Positions 1-10,992 of a stretch of DNA of 64,000 nt are shown one piece after another. The notes beneath the pieces were generated by a model. It saw only the letters and a list, made by a program, of their open reading frames with translations. It was not told the DNA's origin and did no database searches. The DNA lies in contig CAUVYP010000586.1 of NCBI GenBank assembly GCA_963556195.1, positions 868,001 to 932,000 of the forward strand, written 5' to 3'. A program made the translations under genes and the position numbers. The stretch's first letter is position 1. Every line of letters starts with the position of its first letter. This DNA is from Sepiola atlantica. Taxonomy: Eukaryota > Mollusca > Cephalopoda > Sepiida > Sepiolidae.

Positions 1-20
1 GCAAAACATCAACAAAATTT
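1..20. repeat. Partial satellite monomer at left edge
   Basis: These 20 bp equal monomer positions 167-186, the tail just before agcgcgtttt. The array therefore continues to the left of the window. Confidence 0.95.
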
Positions 21-206
21 AGCGCGTTTTAAAGTTGATATCGCTTTTGTTTATAACTTCCACATTTATTCGAATTGTGCAACGAAACTTTGCAGAGATA
101 AGCGGAGTCACATGCTCTACTGAAGTACCAAGTTTCAGAAGTGCAGCTCTTTTACTGCCGGAGATATGTCGATACAAACTGAATACGCAAAACATCAACA
201 AAATTT
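21..206. repeat. Chimeric monomer (A-like left, C-like cassette)
   Basis: The left third is A-type (agcgcgtttt and ttccacatttattcgaatt) but the cassette and right part are C-type (gataagcgg, catgctctac, ctcttttac). The identical chimera recurs at 10807-10992 as the first monomer of superunit copy 2. A recombination or conversion breakpoint between about positions 57 and 75, inside the block shared by all classes, explains it. Confidence 0.85.
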
Positions 207-442
207 AGCGCGTTTTAAAGTTGATATCGCTTTTGTTTATAACTTCCACATTTATTCGAATTGTGCAACGAAACTTTGCAGACCGTCGCGGAGACACACG
301 TTCTACTGAAGTACCAAGTTTCAGAAGTGCAGCTCTTGTACTGCCGGAGATATGTCGATACAAACTGAATACGCAAAACATCAACTAAATTTAGCGCGTT
401 TTAAAGTTGATATCGCTTTTGTTTATAACTTCCACATTTATT

Positions 443-459
443 CGAATTGTGCAACGAAA
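443..459 (-). other. Partial CENP-B-box-like stretch (example)
   Basis: Read on the minus strand, 459 to 443 is tttcgttgcacaattcg. Against the mammalian 17-bp CENP-B box (yttcgttggaarcggga) the first eight bases match, and 10 of 17 match overall. Of the nine core bases, ttcg and the central a are present but cggg is not. It recurs in every A, B and D monomer, and the first half also in C. CENP-B binding is therefore not supported; the resemblance is recorded only. Confidence 0.3.
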
Positions 460-508
460 CTTTGCACAGATTAGCGGAGTCACATTTTCTACTGAAGTAC
501 CAAGTTTC
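456..508. other. Inverted repeat bracketing the variable cassette (example)
   Basis: gaaactt (456-462) and aagtttc (502-508) are exact reverse complements, 39 bp apart, at monomer positions 64-70 and 110-116. The class-defining cassette (positions 75-95) lies wholly in the loop. In monomers with gtacaaag, such as 579-764, the arms grow to 9 bp: gaaactttg at 642-650 and caaagtttc at 686-694. The arms are present in nearly every monomer. Seven bases could match by chance in a 186-bp unit, so any function is inference. Confidence 0.55.
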
Positions 509-1136
509 AGAAGTGCAGCTCTTGTACTGCCGGAGATATGTCGATACAAACTGAATACGCAAAACATCAACAAAATTTAGCGCGTTTTAAAGTTGATATC
601 GCTTTTGTTTATAACTTCCACATTTATTCGAATTGTGCAACGAAACTTTGCACAGATTAGCGGAGTCACATTTTCTACTGAAGTACAAAGTTTCAGAAGT
701 GCAGCTCTTGTACTGCCGGAGATATGTCGATACAAACTGAATACGGAAAACATCAACAAAATTTAGCGCGTTTTAAAGTTGATATCGCTTTTGTTTATAA
801 CTTCCACATTTATTCGAATTGTGCAACGAAACTTTGCAGACAGTCGCGGATAGGCCTTTTCTACTAAAGTACCAAGTTTAAGAAGTGCAGCTCTTGTACT
901 GCCGGAGATATGTCGATACAAACTGAATACGCAAAACATCAACAAAATTTAGCGCGTTTTAAAGTTGATATCGCTTTTGTTTATAACTTCCACATTTATT
1001 CGAATTGTGCAACGAAACTTTGCACAGATTAGCGGAGTCACATTTTCTACTGAAGTACCAAGTTTCAGAAGTGCAGCTCTTGTACTGCCGGAGATATGTC
1101 GATACAAACTGAATACGCAAACTATCAACAAAATTT

Positions 1137-1322
1137 AGTGCGATTTAAAGTTGATATCGCTTTTGTTTATAACTTCACCATTCTTTTGAATTGTGCAACG
1201 AAACTTTGCAGAGATAAGCAGAGTCACATGCTCTACTGAAGTACCAAGTTTCAGAAGTGCAGCTCTTTTACTGCCGGAGATATGTCGATACAAACTGAAT
1301 ACGCAAAACATCAACAAAATTT
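1137..1322. repeat. Class C monomer (reference copy)
   Basis: The most diverged class. It starts agtgcgattt and has ttcaccattcttttgaatt instead of ttccacatttattcgaatt. It carries the cassette gataagcgg (here gataagcag) plus catgctctac, and reads ctcttttactgcc instead of ctcttgtactgcc. It is nearly always preceded by an A' tail (aaactatc), so its diagnostic block begins in the preceding monomer. A subtype with aaagttagtatc and ttctttagaatt introduces the C-A-A' trimer. Confidence 0.9.
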
Positions 1323-1508
1323 AGCGCGTTTTAAAGTGGATATCGCTTTTGTTTATAACTTCCACATTTATTCGAATTGTGCAACGAAACTTTGCAGACC
1401 GTCGCGGAGACACACGTTCTACTAAAGTACCAAGTTTCAGAAGTGCAGCTCTTGTACTGCCGGAGATATGTCGATACAAACTGAATACGCAAAACATCAA
1501 CTAAATTT
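1323..1508. repeat. Class D monomer (reference copy)
   Basis: Class D has aaagtggatatc near its start, the cassette accgtcgcggagac followed by acacgttctac, and usually a tail with caactaaat. Its left third exists in two forms: ttccacatttattcg (as here) or ttcaccattctttag (for example at 3182 and 10063). This suggests exchange with class C. It normally follows C. Confidence 0.9.
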
Positions 1509-1880
1509 AGCGCGTTTTAAAGTTGATATCGCTTTTGTTTATAACTTCCACATTTATTCGAATTGTGCAACGAAACTTTGCACAGATTAGCGGAGTCACA
1601 TGCTCTACTGAAGTACCAAGTTTCAGAAGTGCAGCTCTTGTACTGCCGGAGATATGTCGATACAAACTGAATACGCAAAACATCAACAAAATTTAGCGCG
1701 TTTTAAAGTTGATATCGCTTTTGTTTATAACTTCCACATTTATTCGAATTGTGCAACGAAACTTTGCACAGATTAGCGGAGTCACATTTTCTACTGAAGT
1801 ACCAAGTTTCAGAAGTGCAGCTCTTGTACTGCCGGAGATATGTCGATACAAACTGAATACGCAAAACATCAACAAAATTT

Positions 1881-2066
1881 AGCGCGTTTTAAAGTTGATA
1901 TCGCTTTTGTTTATAACTTCCACATTTATTCGAATTGTGCAACGAAACTTTGCAGACAGTCGCGGATAGGCCTTTTCTACTGAAGTACCAAGTTTCAGAA
2001 GTGCAGCTCTTGTACTGCCGGAGATATGTCGATACAAACTGAATACGCAAAACATCAACAAAATTT
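1881..2066. repeat. Class B monomer (reference copy)
   Basis: Class B has an A-like left third but the cassette acagtcgcggatagg followed by ccttttctac. A subtype reads aaagtcgcgg (for example 22523, 32753, 36473). A rarer one reads gtcgcgtatagg (7273, 8947 and their copies at 18059 and 19733). B usually sits before A or A'. Confidence 0.9.
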
Positions 2067-2438
2067 AGCGCGTTTTAAAGTTGATATCGCTTTTGTTTAT
2101 AACTTCCACATTTATTCGAATTGTGCAACGAAACTTTGCACAGATTAGCGGAGTCACATTTTCTACTGAAGTACCAAGTTTCAGAAGTGCAGCTCTTGTA
2201 CTGCCGGAGATATGTCGATACAAACTGAATACGCAAAACATCAACAAAATTTAGCGCGTTTTAAAGTTGATATCGCTTTTGTTTATAACTTCGACATTTA
2301 TTCGAATTGTGCAACGAAACTTTGCACAGATTAGCGGAGTCACATTTTCTACTGAAGTACCAAGTTTCAGAAGTGCAGCTCTTGTACTGCCGGAGATATG
2401 TCGATACAAACTGAATACGCAAACTATCAACAAAATTT

Positions 2439-3739
2439 AATGCGATTTAAAGTTAGTATCGCTTTTGTTTATAACTTCACCATTCTTTAGAATTGTGCAA
2501 CGAAACTTTGCAGAGATAAGCGGAGTACCTGCTCTACTGAAGTACCAAGTTTCAGAAGTGCAGCTCTTTTACTGCCGGAGATATGTCGATACAAACTGAA
2601 TACGCAAAACATCAACAAAATTTAGCGCGTTTTAAAGTTGATATCGCTTTTGTTTATAACTTCCACATTTATTCGAATTGTGCAACGAAACTTTGCACAG
2701 ATTAGCGGAGTCACATTTTCTACTGAAGTACCAAGTTTCAGAAGTGCAGCTCTTGTACTGCCGGAGATATGTCGATACAAACTGAATACGCAAAACATCA
2801 ACAAAATTTAGCGCGTTTTAAAGTTGATATCGCTTTTGTTTATAACTTCCACATTTATTCGAATTGTGCAACGAAACTTTGCACAGATTAGCGGAGTCAC
2901 ATTTTCTACTGAAGTACCAAGTTTCAGAAGTGCAGCTCTTGTACTGCCGGAGATATGTCGATACAAACTGAATACGCAAAACATCAACAAAATTTAGTGC
3001 GATTTAAAGTTGATATCGCTTTTGTTTATAACTTCACCATTCTTTTGAATTGTGCAACGAAACTTTGCAGAGATAAGTGGAGTTACATGCTCTACTGAAG
3101 TACCAAGTTTCAGAAGTGCAGCTCTTTTACTGCCGGAGATATGTCGATACAAACTGAATACGCAAAACATCAACAAAATTTAGCGCGTTTTAAAGTGGAT
3201 ATCGCTTTTGTTTATAACTTCACCATTCTTTAGAATTGTGCAACGAAACTTTGCAGACCGTCGCGGAGACACACGTTCTACTGAAGTACCAAGTTTCAGA
3301 AGTGCAGCTCTTGTACTGCCGGAGATATGTCGATACAAACTGAATACGCAAAACATCAACTAAATTTAGCGCGTTTTAAAGTTGATATCGCTTTTGTTTA
3401 TAACTTCCACATTTATTCGAATTGTGCAACGAAACTTTGCACAGATTAGCGGAGTCACATTTTCTACTGAAGTACCAAGTTTCAGAAGTGCAGCTCTTGT
3501 ACTGCCGGAGATATGTCGATACAAACTGAATACGCAAAACATCAACAAAATTTAGCGCGTTTTAAAGTTGATATCGCTTTTGTTTATAACTTCCACATTT
3601 ATTCGAATTGTGCAACGAAACTTTGCACAGATTAGCGGAGTCACATGCTCTACTGAAGTACCAAGTTTCAGAAGTGCAGCTCTTGTACTGCCGGAGATAT
3701 GTCGATACAAACTGAATACGCAAACTATCAACAAAATTT
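2439..3739. repeat. Heptamer (1301 bp) with 185-bp lead monomer, copy 1
   Basis: Order C(185 bp) A A C D A A2'. It is followed at once by a near-identical heptamer at 3740. Both lead monomers share the 1-bp deletion that turns gagtcacatgctc into gagtacctgctc, together with aaagttagtatc, so the deletion predates this duplication. Confidence 0.85.
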
Positions 3740-5040
3740 AGTGCGATTTAAAGTTAGTATCGCTTTTGTTTATAACTTCACCATTCTTTAGAATTGTGCA
3801 ACGAAACTTTGCAGAGATAAGCGGAGTACCTGCTCTACTGAAGTACCAAGTTTCAGAAGTGCAGCTCTTTTACTGCCGGAGATATGTCGATACAAACTGA
3901 ATACGCAAAACATCAACAAAATTTAGCGCGTTTTAAAGTTGATATCGCTTTTGTTTATAACTTCCACATTTATTTTAATTGTGCAACGAAACTTTGCACA
4001 GATTAGCGGAGTCACATTTTCTACTGAAGTACCAAGTTTCAGAAGTGCAGCTCTTGTACTGCCGGAGATATGTCGATACAAACTGAATACGCAAAACATC
4101 AACAAAATTTAGCGCGTTTTAAAGTTGATATCGCTTTTGTTTATAACTTCCACATTTATTCGAATTGTGCAACGAAACTTTGCACAGATTAGCGGAGTCA
4201 CATTTTCTACTGAAGTACCAAGTTTCAGAAGTGCAGCTCTTGTACTGCCGGAGATATGTCGATACAAACTGAATACGCAAAACATCAACAAAATTTAGTG
4301 CGATTTAAAGTTGATATCGCTTTTGTTTATAACTTCACCATTCTTTCGAATTGTGCAACGAAACTTTGCAGAGATAAGTGGAGTTAATTGCTCTACTGAA
4401 GTACCAAGTTTCAGAAGTGCAGCTCTTTTACTGCCGGAGATATGTCGATACAAACTGAATACGCAAAACATCAACAAAATTTAGCGCGTTTTAAAGTGGA
4501 TATCGCTTTTGTTTATAACTTCACCATTCTTTAGAATTGTGCAACGAAACTTTGCAGACCGTCGCGGAGACACACGTTCTACTGAAGTACCAAGTTTCAG
4601 AAGTGCAGCTCTTGTACTATCGGAGATATGTCGATACAAACTGAATACGCAAAACATCAACTAAATTTAGCGCGTTTTAAAGTTGATATCGCTTTTGTTT
4701 ATAACTTCCACATTTATTCGAATTGTGCAACGAAACTTTGCACAGATTAGCGGAGTCACATTTTCTACTGAAGTACCAAGTTTCAGAAGTGCAGCTCTTG
4801 TACTGCCGGAGATATGTCGATACAAACTGAATACGCAAAACATCAACAAAATTTAGCGCGTTTTAAAGTTGATATCGCTTTTGTTTATAACTTCCACATT
4901 TATTCGAATTGTGCAACGAAACTTTGCACAGATTAGCGGAGTCACATTTTCTACTGAAGTACCAAGTTTCAGAAGTGCAGCTCTTGTACTGCCGGAGATA
5001 TGTCGATACAAACTGAATACGCAAAACATCAACAAAATTT
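3740..5040. repeat. Heptamer (1301 bp) with 185-bp lead monomer, copy 2
   Basis: Order C(185 bp) A A C D A A, matching 2439-3739 except that the last A lacks the A2 and A' variants. Its first A has ttttaatt instead of ttcgaatt. The whole heptamer pair recurs at 13225-15826 as part of the 58-monomer superunit duplication. Confidence 0.85.
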
Positions 5041-6528
5041 AGCGCGTTTTAAAGTTGATATCGCTTTTGTTTATAACTTCCACATTTATTCGAATTGTGC
5101 AACGAAACTTTGCAGACAGTCGCGGATAGGCCTTTTCTACTGAAGTACCAAGTTTCAGAAGTGCAGCTCTTGTACTGCCGGAGATATGTCGATACAAACT
5201 GAATACGCAAAACATCAACAAAATTTAGCGCGTTTTAAAGTTGATATCGCTTTTGTTTATAACTTCCACATTTATTCGAATTGTGCAACGAAACTTTGCA
5301 CAGATTAGCGGAGTCACATTTTCTACTGAAGTACCAAGTTTCAGAAGTGCAGCTCTTGTACTGCCGGAGATATGTCGATACAAACTGAATACGCAAACTA
5401 TCAACAAAATTTAGTGCGATTTAAAGTTGATATCGCTTTTGTTTATAACTTCACCATTCTTTTTAATTGTGCAACGAAACTTTGCAGAGATAAGCGGAGT
5501 CACATGCTCTACTGAAGTACCAAGTTTCAGAAGTGCAGCTCTTTTACTGCCGGAGATATGTCGATACAAACTGAATACGCAAACTATCAACAAAATTTAG
5601 CGCGTTTTAAAGTGGATATCGCTTTTGTTTATAACTTCCACATTTATTCGAATTGTGCAACGAAACTTTGCACAGATTAGCGGAGTCACATGCTCTACTG
5701 AAGTACCAAGTTTCAGAAGTGCAGCTCTTGTACTGCCGGAGATATGTCGATACAAACTGAATACGCAAAACATCAACAAAATTTAGCGCGTTTTAAAGTT
5801 GATATCGCTTTTGTTTATAACTTCCACATTTATTCAAATTGTGCAACGAAACTTTGCACAGATTAGCGGAGTCACATTTTCTACTGAAGTACCAAGTTTC
5901 AGAAGTGCAGCTCTTGTACTGCCGGAGATATGTCGATACAAACTGAATACGCAAAACATCCACAAAATTTAGCGCGTTTTAAAGTTTATATCGCTTTTGT
6001 TTATAACTTCCACATTTATTCGAATTGTGCAACGAAACTTTGCAGACAGTCGCGGATAGGCCTTTTCTACTGAAGTACCAAGTTTCAGAAGTGCAGCTCT
6101 TGTACTGCCGGAGATATGTCGATACAAACTGAATACGCAAAACATCAACAAAATTTAGCGCGTTTTAAAGTTGATATCGCTTTTGTTTATAACTTCCACA
6201 TTTATTCGAATTGTGCAACGAAACTTTGCACAGATTAGCGGAGTCACATTTTCTACTGAAGTACCAAGTTTCAGAAGTGCAGCTCTTGTACTGCCGGAGA
6301 TATGTCGATACAAACTGAATACGCAAAACATCAACAAAATTTAGCGCGTTTTAAAGTTGATATCGCTTTTGTTTATAACTTCCACATTTATTCGAATTGT
6401 GCAACGAAACTTTGCACAGATTAGCGGAGTCACATTTTCTACTGAAGTACCAAGTTTCAGAAGTGCAGCTCTTGTACTGCCGGAGATATGTCGATACAAA
6501 CTGAATACGCAAACTATCAACAAAATTT

Positions 6529-8202
6529 AGTGCGATTTAAAGTTGATATCGCTTTTGTTTATAACTTCACCATTCTTTTGAATTGTGCAACGAAACTTTG
6601 CAGAGATAAGCGGAGTCACATGCTCTACTGAAGTACCAAGTTTCAGAAGTGCAGCTCTTTTACTGCCGGAGATATGTCGATACAAACTGAATACGCAAAA
6701 CATCAACAAAATTTAGCGCGTTTTAAAGTGGATATCGCTTTTGTTTATAACTTCCACATTTATTCGAATTGTGCAACGAAACTTTGCAGACCGTCGCGGA
6801 GACACACGTTCTACTAAAGTACCAAGTTTCAGAAGTGCAGCTCTTTTACTGCCGGAGATATGTCGATACAAACTGAATACGCAAAACATCAACTAAATTT
6901 AGCGCGTTTTAAAGTTGATATCGCTTTTGTTTATAACTTCCACATTTATTCGAATTGTGCAACGAAACTTTGCACAGATTAGCGGAGTCACATGCTCTAC
7001 TGAAGTACCAAGTTTCAGAAGTGCAGCTCTTGTACTGCCGGAGATATGTCGATACAAACTGAATACGCAAAACATCAACAAAATTTAGCGCGTTTTAAAG
7101 TTGATATCGCTTTTGTTTATAACTTCCACATTTATTCGAATTGTGCAACGAAACTTTGCACAGATTAGCGGAGTCACATTTTCTACTGAAGTACCAAGTT
7201 TCAGAAGTGCAGCTCTTGTACTGCCGGAGATATGTCGATACAAACTGAATACGCAAAACATCAACAAAATTTAGCGCGTTTTAAAGTTGATATCGCTTTT
7301 GTTTATAACTTCCACATTTATTCGAATTGTGCAACGAAACTTTGCAGACAGTCGCGTATAGGCTTTTTCTACTGAAGTACCAAGTTTCAGAAGTGCAGCT
7401 CTTGTACTGCCGGAGATATGTCGATACAAACTGAATACGCAAAACATCAACAAAATTTAGCGCGTTTTAAAGTTGATATCGCTTTTGTTTATAACTTCCA
7501 CATTTATTCGAATTGTGCAACGAAACTTTGCACAGATTAGCGGAGTCACATTTTCTACTGAAGTACCAAGTTTCAGAAGTGCAGCTCTTGTACTGCCGGA
7601 GATATGTCGATACAAACTGAATACGCAAACTATCAACAAAATTTAGTGCGATTTAAAGTTAGTATCGCTTTTGTTTATAACTTCACCATTCTTTAGAATT
7701 GTGCAACGAAACTTTGCAGAGATAAGCGGAGTCACATGCTCTACTGAAGTACCAAGTTTCAGAAGTGCAGCTCTTTTACTGCCGGAGATATGTCGATACA
7801 AACTGAATACGCAAAACATCAACAAAATTTAGCGCGTTTTAAAGTTGATATCGCTTTTGTTTATAACTTCCACATTTATTTTAATTGTGCAACGAAACTT
7901 TGCACAGATTAGCGGAGTCACATTTTCTACTGAAGTACCAAGTTTCAGAAGTGCAGCTCTTGTACTGCCGGAGATATGTCGATACAAAATGAATACGCAA
8001 AATATCAACAAAATTTAGCGCGTTTTAAAGTTGATATCGCTTTTGTTTATAACTTCCACATTTATTCGAATTGTGCAACGAAACTTTGCACAGATTAGCG
8101 GAGTCACATTTTCTACTGAAGTACCAAGTTTCAGAAGTGCAGCTCTTGTACTGCCGGAGATATGTCGATACAAACTGAATACGCAAACTATCAACAAAAT
8201 TT
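6529..8202. repeat. Nine-monomer segment C-D-A2-A-B-A'-C-A-A' (1674 bp)
   Basis: A hexamer joined to a C-A-A' trimer. Its first five monomers, including the rare B variant gtcgcgtatagg at 7273, are repeated 1674 bp downstream at 8203-9132 with the same B variant at 8947. After that the orders diverge. The trimer here (7645-8202) is the earliest example of the module that dominates the right half. Confidence 0.75.
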
Positions 8203-10806
8203 AGTGCGATTTAAAGTTGATATCGCTTTTGTTTATAACTTCACCATTCTTTTGAATTGTGCAACGAAACTTTGTAGAGATAAGGGGAGTCACATGCTCT
8301 ACTGAAGTACAAAGTTTCAGAAGTGCAGCTCTTTTACTGCCGGAGATATGTCGATACAAACTGAATACGCAAAACATCAACAAAATTTAGCGCGTTTTAA
8401 AGTTGATATCGCTTTTGTTTATAACTTCCACATTTATTCGAATTGTGCAACGAAACTTTGCAGACCGTCGCGGAGACACACGTTCTACTAAAGTACCAAG
8501 TTTCAGAAGTGCAGCTCTTGTACTGCCGGAGATATGTCGATACAAACTGAATACGCAAAACATCAACTAAATTTAGCGCGTTTTAAAGTTGATATCGCTT
8601 TTGTTTATAACTTCCACATTTATTCGAATTGTGCAACGAAACTTTGCACAGATTAGCGGAGTCACATGCTCTACTGAAGTACCAAGTTTCAGAAGTGCAG
8701 CTCTTGTACTGCCGGAGATATGTCGATACAAACTGAATACGCAAAACATCAACAAAATTTAGCGCGTTTTAAAGTTGATATCGCTTTTGTTTATAACTTC
8801 CACATTTATTCGAATTGTGCAACGAAACTTTGCACAGATTAGCGGAGTCACATTTTCTACTGAAGTACCAAGTTTCAGAAGTGCAGCTCTTGTACTGCCG
8901 GAGATATGTCGATACAAACTGAATACGCAAAACATCAACAAAATTTAGCGCGTTTTAAAGTTGATATCGCTTTTGTTTATAACTTCCACATTTATTCGAA
9001 TTGTGCAACGAAACTTTGCAGACAGTCGCGTATAGGCCTTTTCTACTGAAGTACCAAGTTTCAGAAGTGCAGCTCTTGTACTGCCGGAGATATGTCGATA
9101 CAAACTGAATACGCAAAACATCAACAAAATTTAGCGCGTTTTAAAGTTGATATCGCTTTTGTTTATAACTTCCACATTTATTCGAATTGTGCAACGAAAC
9201 TTTGCACAGATTAGCGGAGTCACATTTTCTACTGAAGTACCAAGTTTCAGAAGTGCAGCTCTTGTACTGCCGGAGATATGTCGATACAAACTGAATACGC
9301 AAAACATCAACTAAATTTAGCGCGTTTTAAAGTTGATATCGCTTTTGTTTATAACTTCCACATTTATTCGAATTGTGCAACGAAACTTTGCACAGATTAG
9401 CGGAGTCACATGCTCTACTGAAGTACCAAGTTTCAGAAGTGCAGCTCTTGTACTGCCGGAGATATGTCGATACAAACTGAATACGCAAAACATCAACAAA
9501 ATTTAGCGCGTTTTAAAGTTGATATCGCTTTTGTTTATAACTTCCACATTTATTCGAATTGTGCAACGAAACTTTGCAGACAGTCGCGGATAGGCCTTTT
9601 CTACTGAAGTACCAAGTTTCAGAAGTGCAGCTCTTGTACTGCCGGAGATATGTCGATACAAACTGAATACGCAAAACATCAACAAAATTTAGCGCGTTTT
9701 AAAGTTGATATCGCTTTTGTTTATAACTTCCACATTTATTCGAATTGTGCAACGAAACTTTGCACAGATTAGCGGAGTCACATTTTCTACTGAAGTACCA
9801 AGTTTCAGAAGTGCAGCTCTTGTACTGCCGGAGATATGTCGATACAAACTGAATACGCAAACTATCAACAAAATTTAGTGCGATTTAAAGTTGATATCGC
9901 TTTTGTTTATAACTTCACCATTCTTTTGAATTGTGCAACGAAACTTTGCAGAGATAAGTGGAGTTACATGCCTTACTGAAGTACCAAGTTTCAGAAGTGC
10001 AGCTCTTTTACTGCCGGAGATATGTCGATACAAACTGAATACGCAAAACATCAACAAAATTTAGCGCGTTTTAAAGTGGATATCGCTTTTGTTTATAACT
10101 TCACCATTCTTTAGAATTGTGCAACGAAACTTTGCAGACCATCGCGGAGACACACGTTCTACTGAAGTACCAAGTTTCAGAAGTGCAGCTCTTGTACTGC
10201 CGGAGATATGTCGATACAAACTGAATACGCAAAACATCAACTAAATTTAGCGCGTTTTAAAGTTGATATCGCTTTTGTTTATAACTTCCACATTTATTCG
10301 AATTGTGCAACGAAACTTTGCACAGATTAGCGGAGTCACATTTTCTACTGAAGTACCAAGTTTCAGAAGTGCAGCTCTTGTACTGCCGGAGATATGTCGA
10401 TACAAACTGAATACGCAAAACATCAACAAAATTTAGCGCGTTTTAAAGTTGATATCGCTTTTGTTTATAACTTCCACATTTATTCGAATTGTGCAACGAA
10501 ACTTTGCACAGATTAGCGGAGTCACATTTTCTACTGAAGTACCAAGTTTCAGAAGTGCAGCTCTTGTACTGCCGGAGATATGTCGATACAAACTGAATAC
10601 GCAAAACATCAACAAAATTTAGCGCGTTTTAAAGTTGATATCGCTTTTGTTTATAACTTCCACATTTATTCGAATTGTGCAACGAAACTTTGCAGACAGT
10701 CGCGGATAGGCCTTTTCTACTGAAGTACCAAGTTTCAGAAGTGCAGCTCTTGTACTGCCGGAGATATGTCGATACAAACTGAATACGCAAAACATCAACA
10801 AAATTT

Positions 10807-10992
10807 AGCGCGTTTTAAAGTTGATATCGCTTTTGTTTATAACTTCCACATTTATTCGAATTGTGCAACGAAACTTTGCAGAGATAAGCGGAGTCACATG
10901 CTCTACTGAAGTACCAAGTTTCAGAAGTGCAGCTCTTTTACTGCCGGAGATATGTCGATACAAACTGAATACGCAAAACATCAACAAAATTT
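10807..10992. repeat. Chimeric A/C monomer, second copy
   Basis: Same chimera as at 21-206, with an A-type left third and a C-type cassette and ctcttttac. It follows a class B monomer instead of the usual A', which marks the join between the two 58-monomer superunits. Confidence 0.85.

Larger units (their letters stand above)
393..578. repeat. Class A monomer (reference copy)
   Basis: This is the commonest monomer class and the best stand-in for a consensus. It starts agcgcgtttt, has ttccacatttattcgaatt at positions 38-56, and carries the A cassette (agattagcgg, then gtcacattttctac). It continues with ctcttgtactgccgg and ends aaaacatcaacaaaattt. Subtypes: A2 has catgctctac; A' ends aaactatc; another subtype has ttttaatt in place of ttcgaatt; another ends aaaatatc. 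An A that follows D usually comes after a tail with caactaaat. Confidence 0.9.
19..1134. repeat. Canonical hexamer C-D-A-A-B-A' (1116 bp)
   Basis: The six-monomer order C, D, A, A, B, A' is the clearest higher-order unit in the left half. The same order, or a one-monomer variant, starts at 21, 1137, 4297, 6529, 30149 and their copies at 10807, 11923, 15083 and 17315. The A' tail (aaactatc) leads into the next C. Other blocks in the window read as hexamers with monomers added, lost or duplicated. Confidence 0.8.
1..10786. repeat. 58-monomer superunit, copy 1
   Basis: This block equals 58 monomers less 2 bp and is repeated directly to its right with the same order of classes. From 21 the order is: C D A A B A' / C D A2 A B A A' / C A A / C D A A2' / C A A / C D A A B A' / C A2 A B A A' / C D A2 A B A' / C A A' / C D A2 A B A A2 B A' / C D A A B. 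Rare markers shared with copy 2 include the two 185-bp monomers (2439, 3740), gtactatcgg near 4617, tttatatcgc near 5987 and atgccttac near 9969. The left boundary is not visible because base 1 already aligns with copy 2. Confidence 0.9.

Noticed and set aside
439..449. Pol III B-box-like tattcgaattg, suggesting a tRNA- or SINE-derived monomer
   Set aside because: The match to gwtcrannc is incomplete at both ends, I found no A box at the right distance, and there is no cloverleaf. The palindrome attcgaat explains the resemblance.
497..532. Second inverted repeat agtac / gtact
   Set aside because: Only 5 bp per arm with flanks that do not pair; expected by chance.
549..607. Phased A/T tracts at the monomer junction (aaaa, aaaattt, ttttaaa, tttt) as a curved-DNA element
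   Set aside because: Centre spacings are about 12-17 bp, not the 10-11 bp needed for coherent bending.
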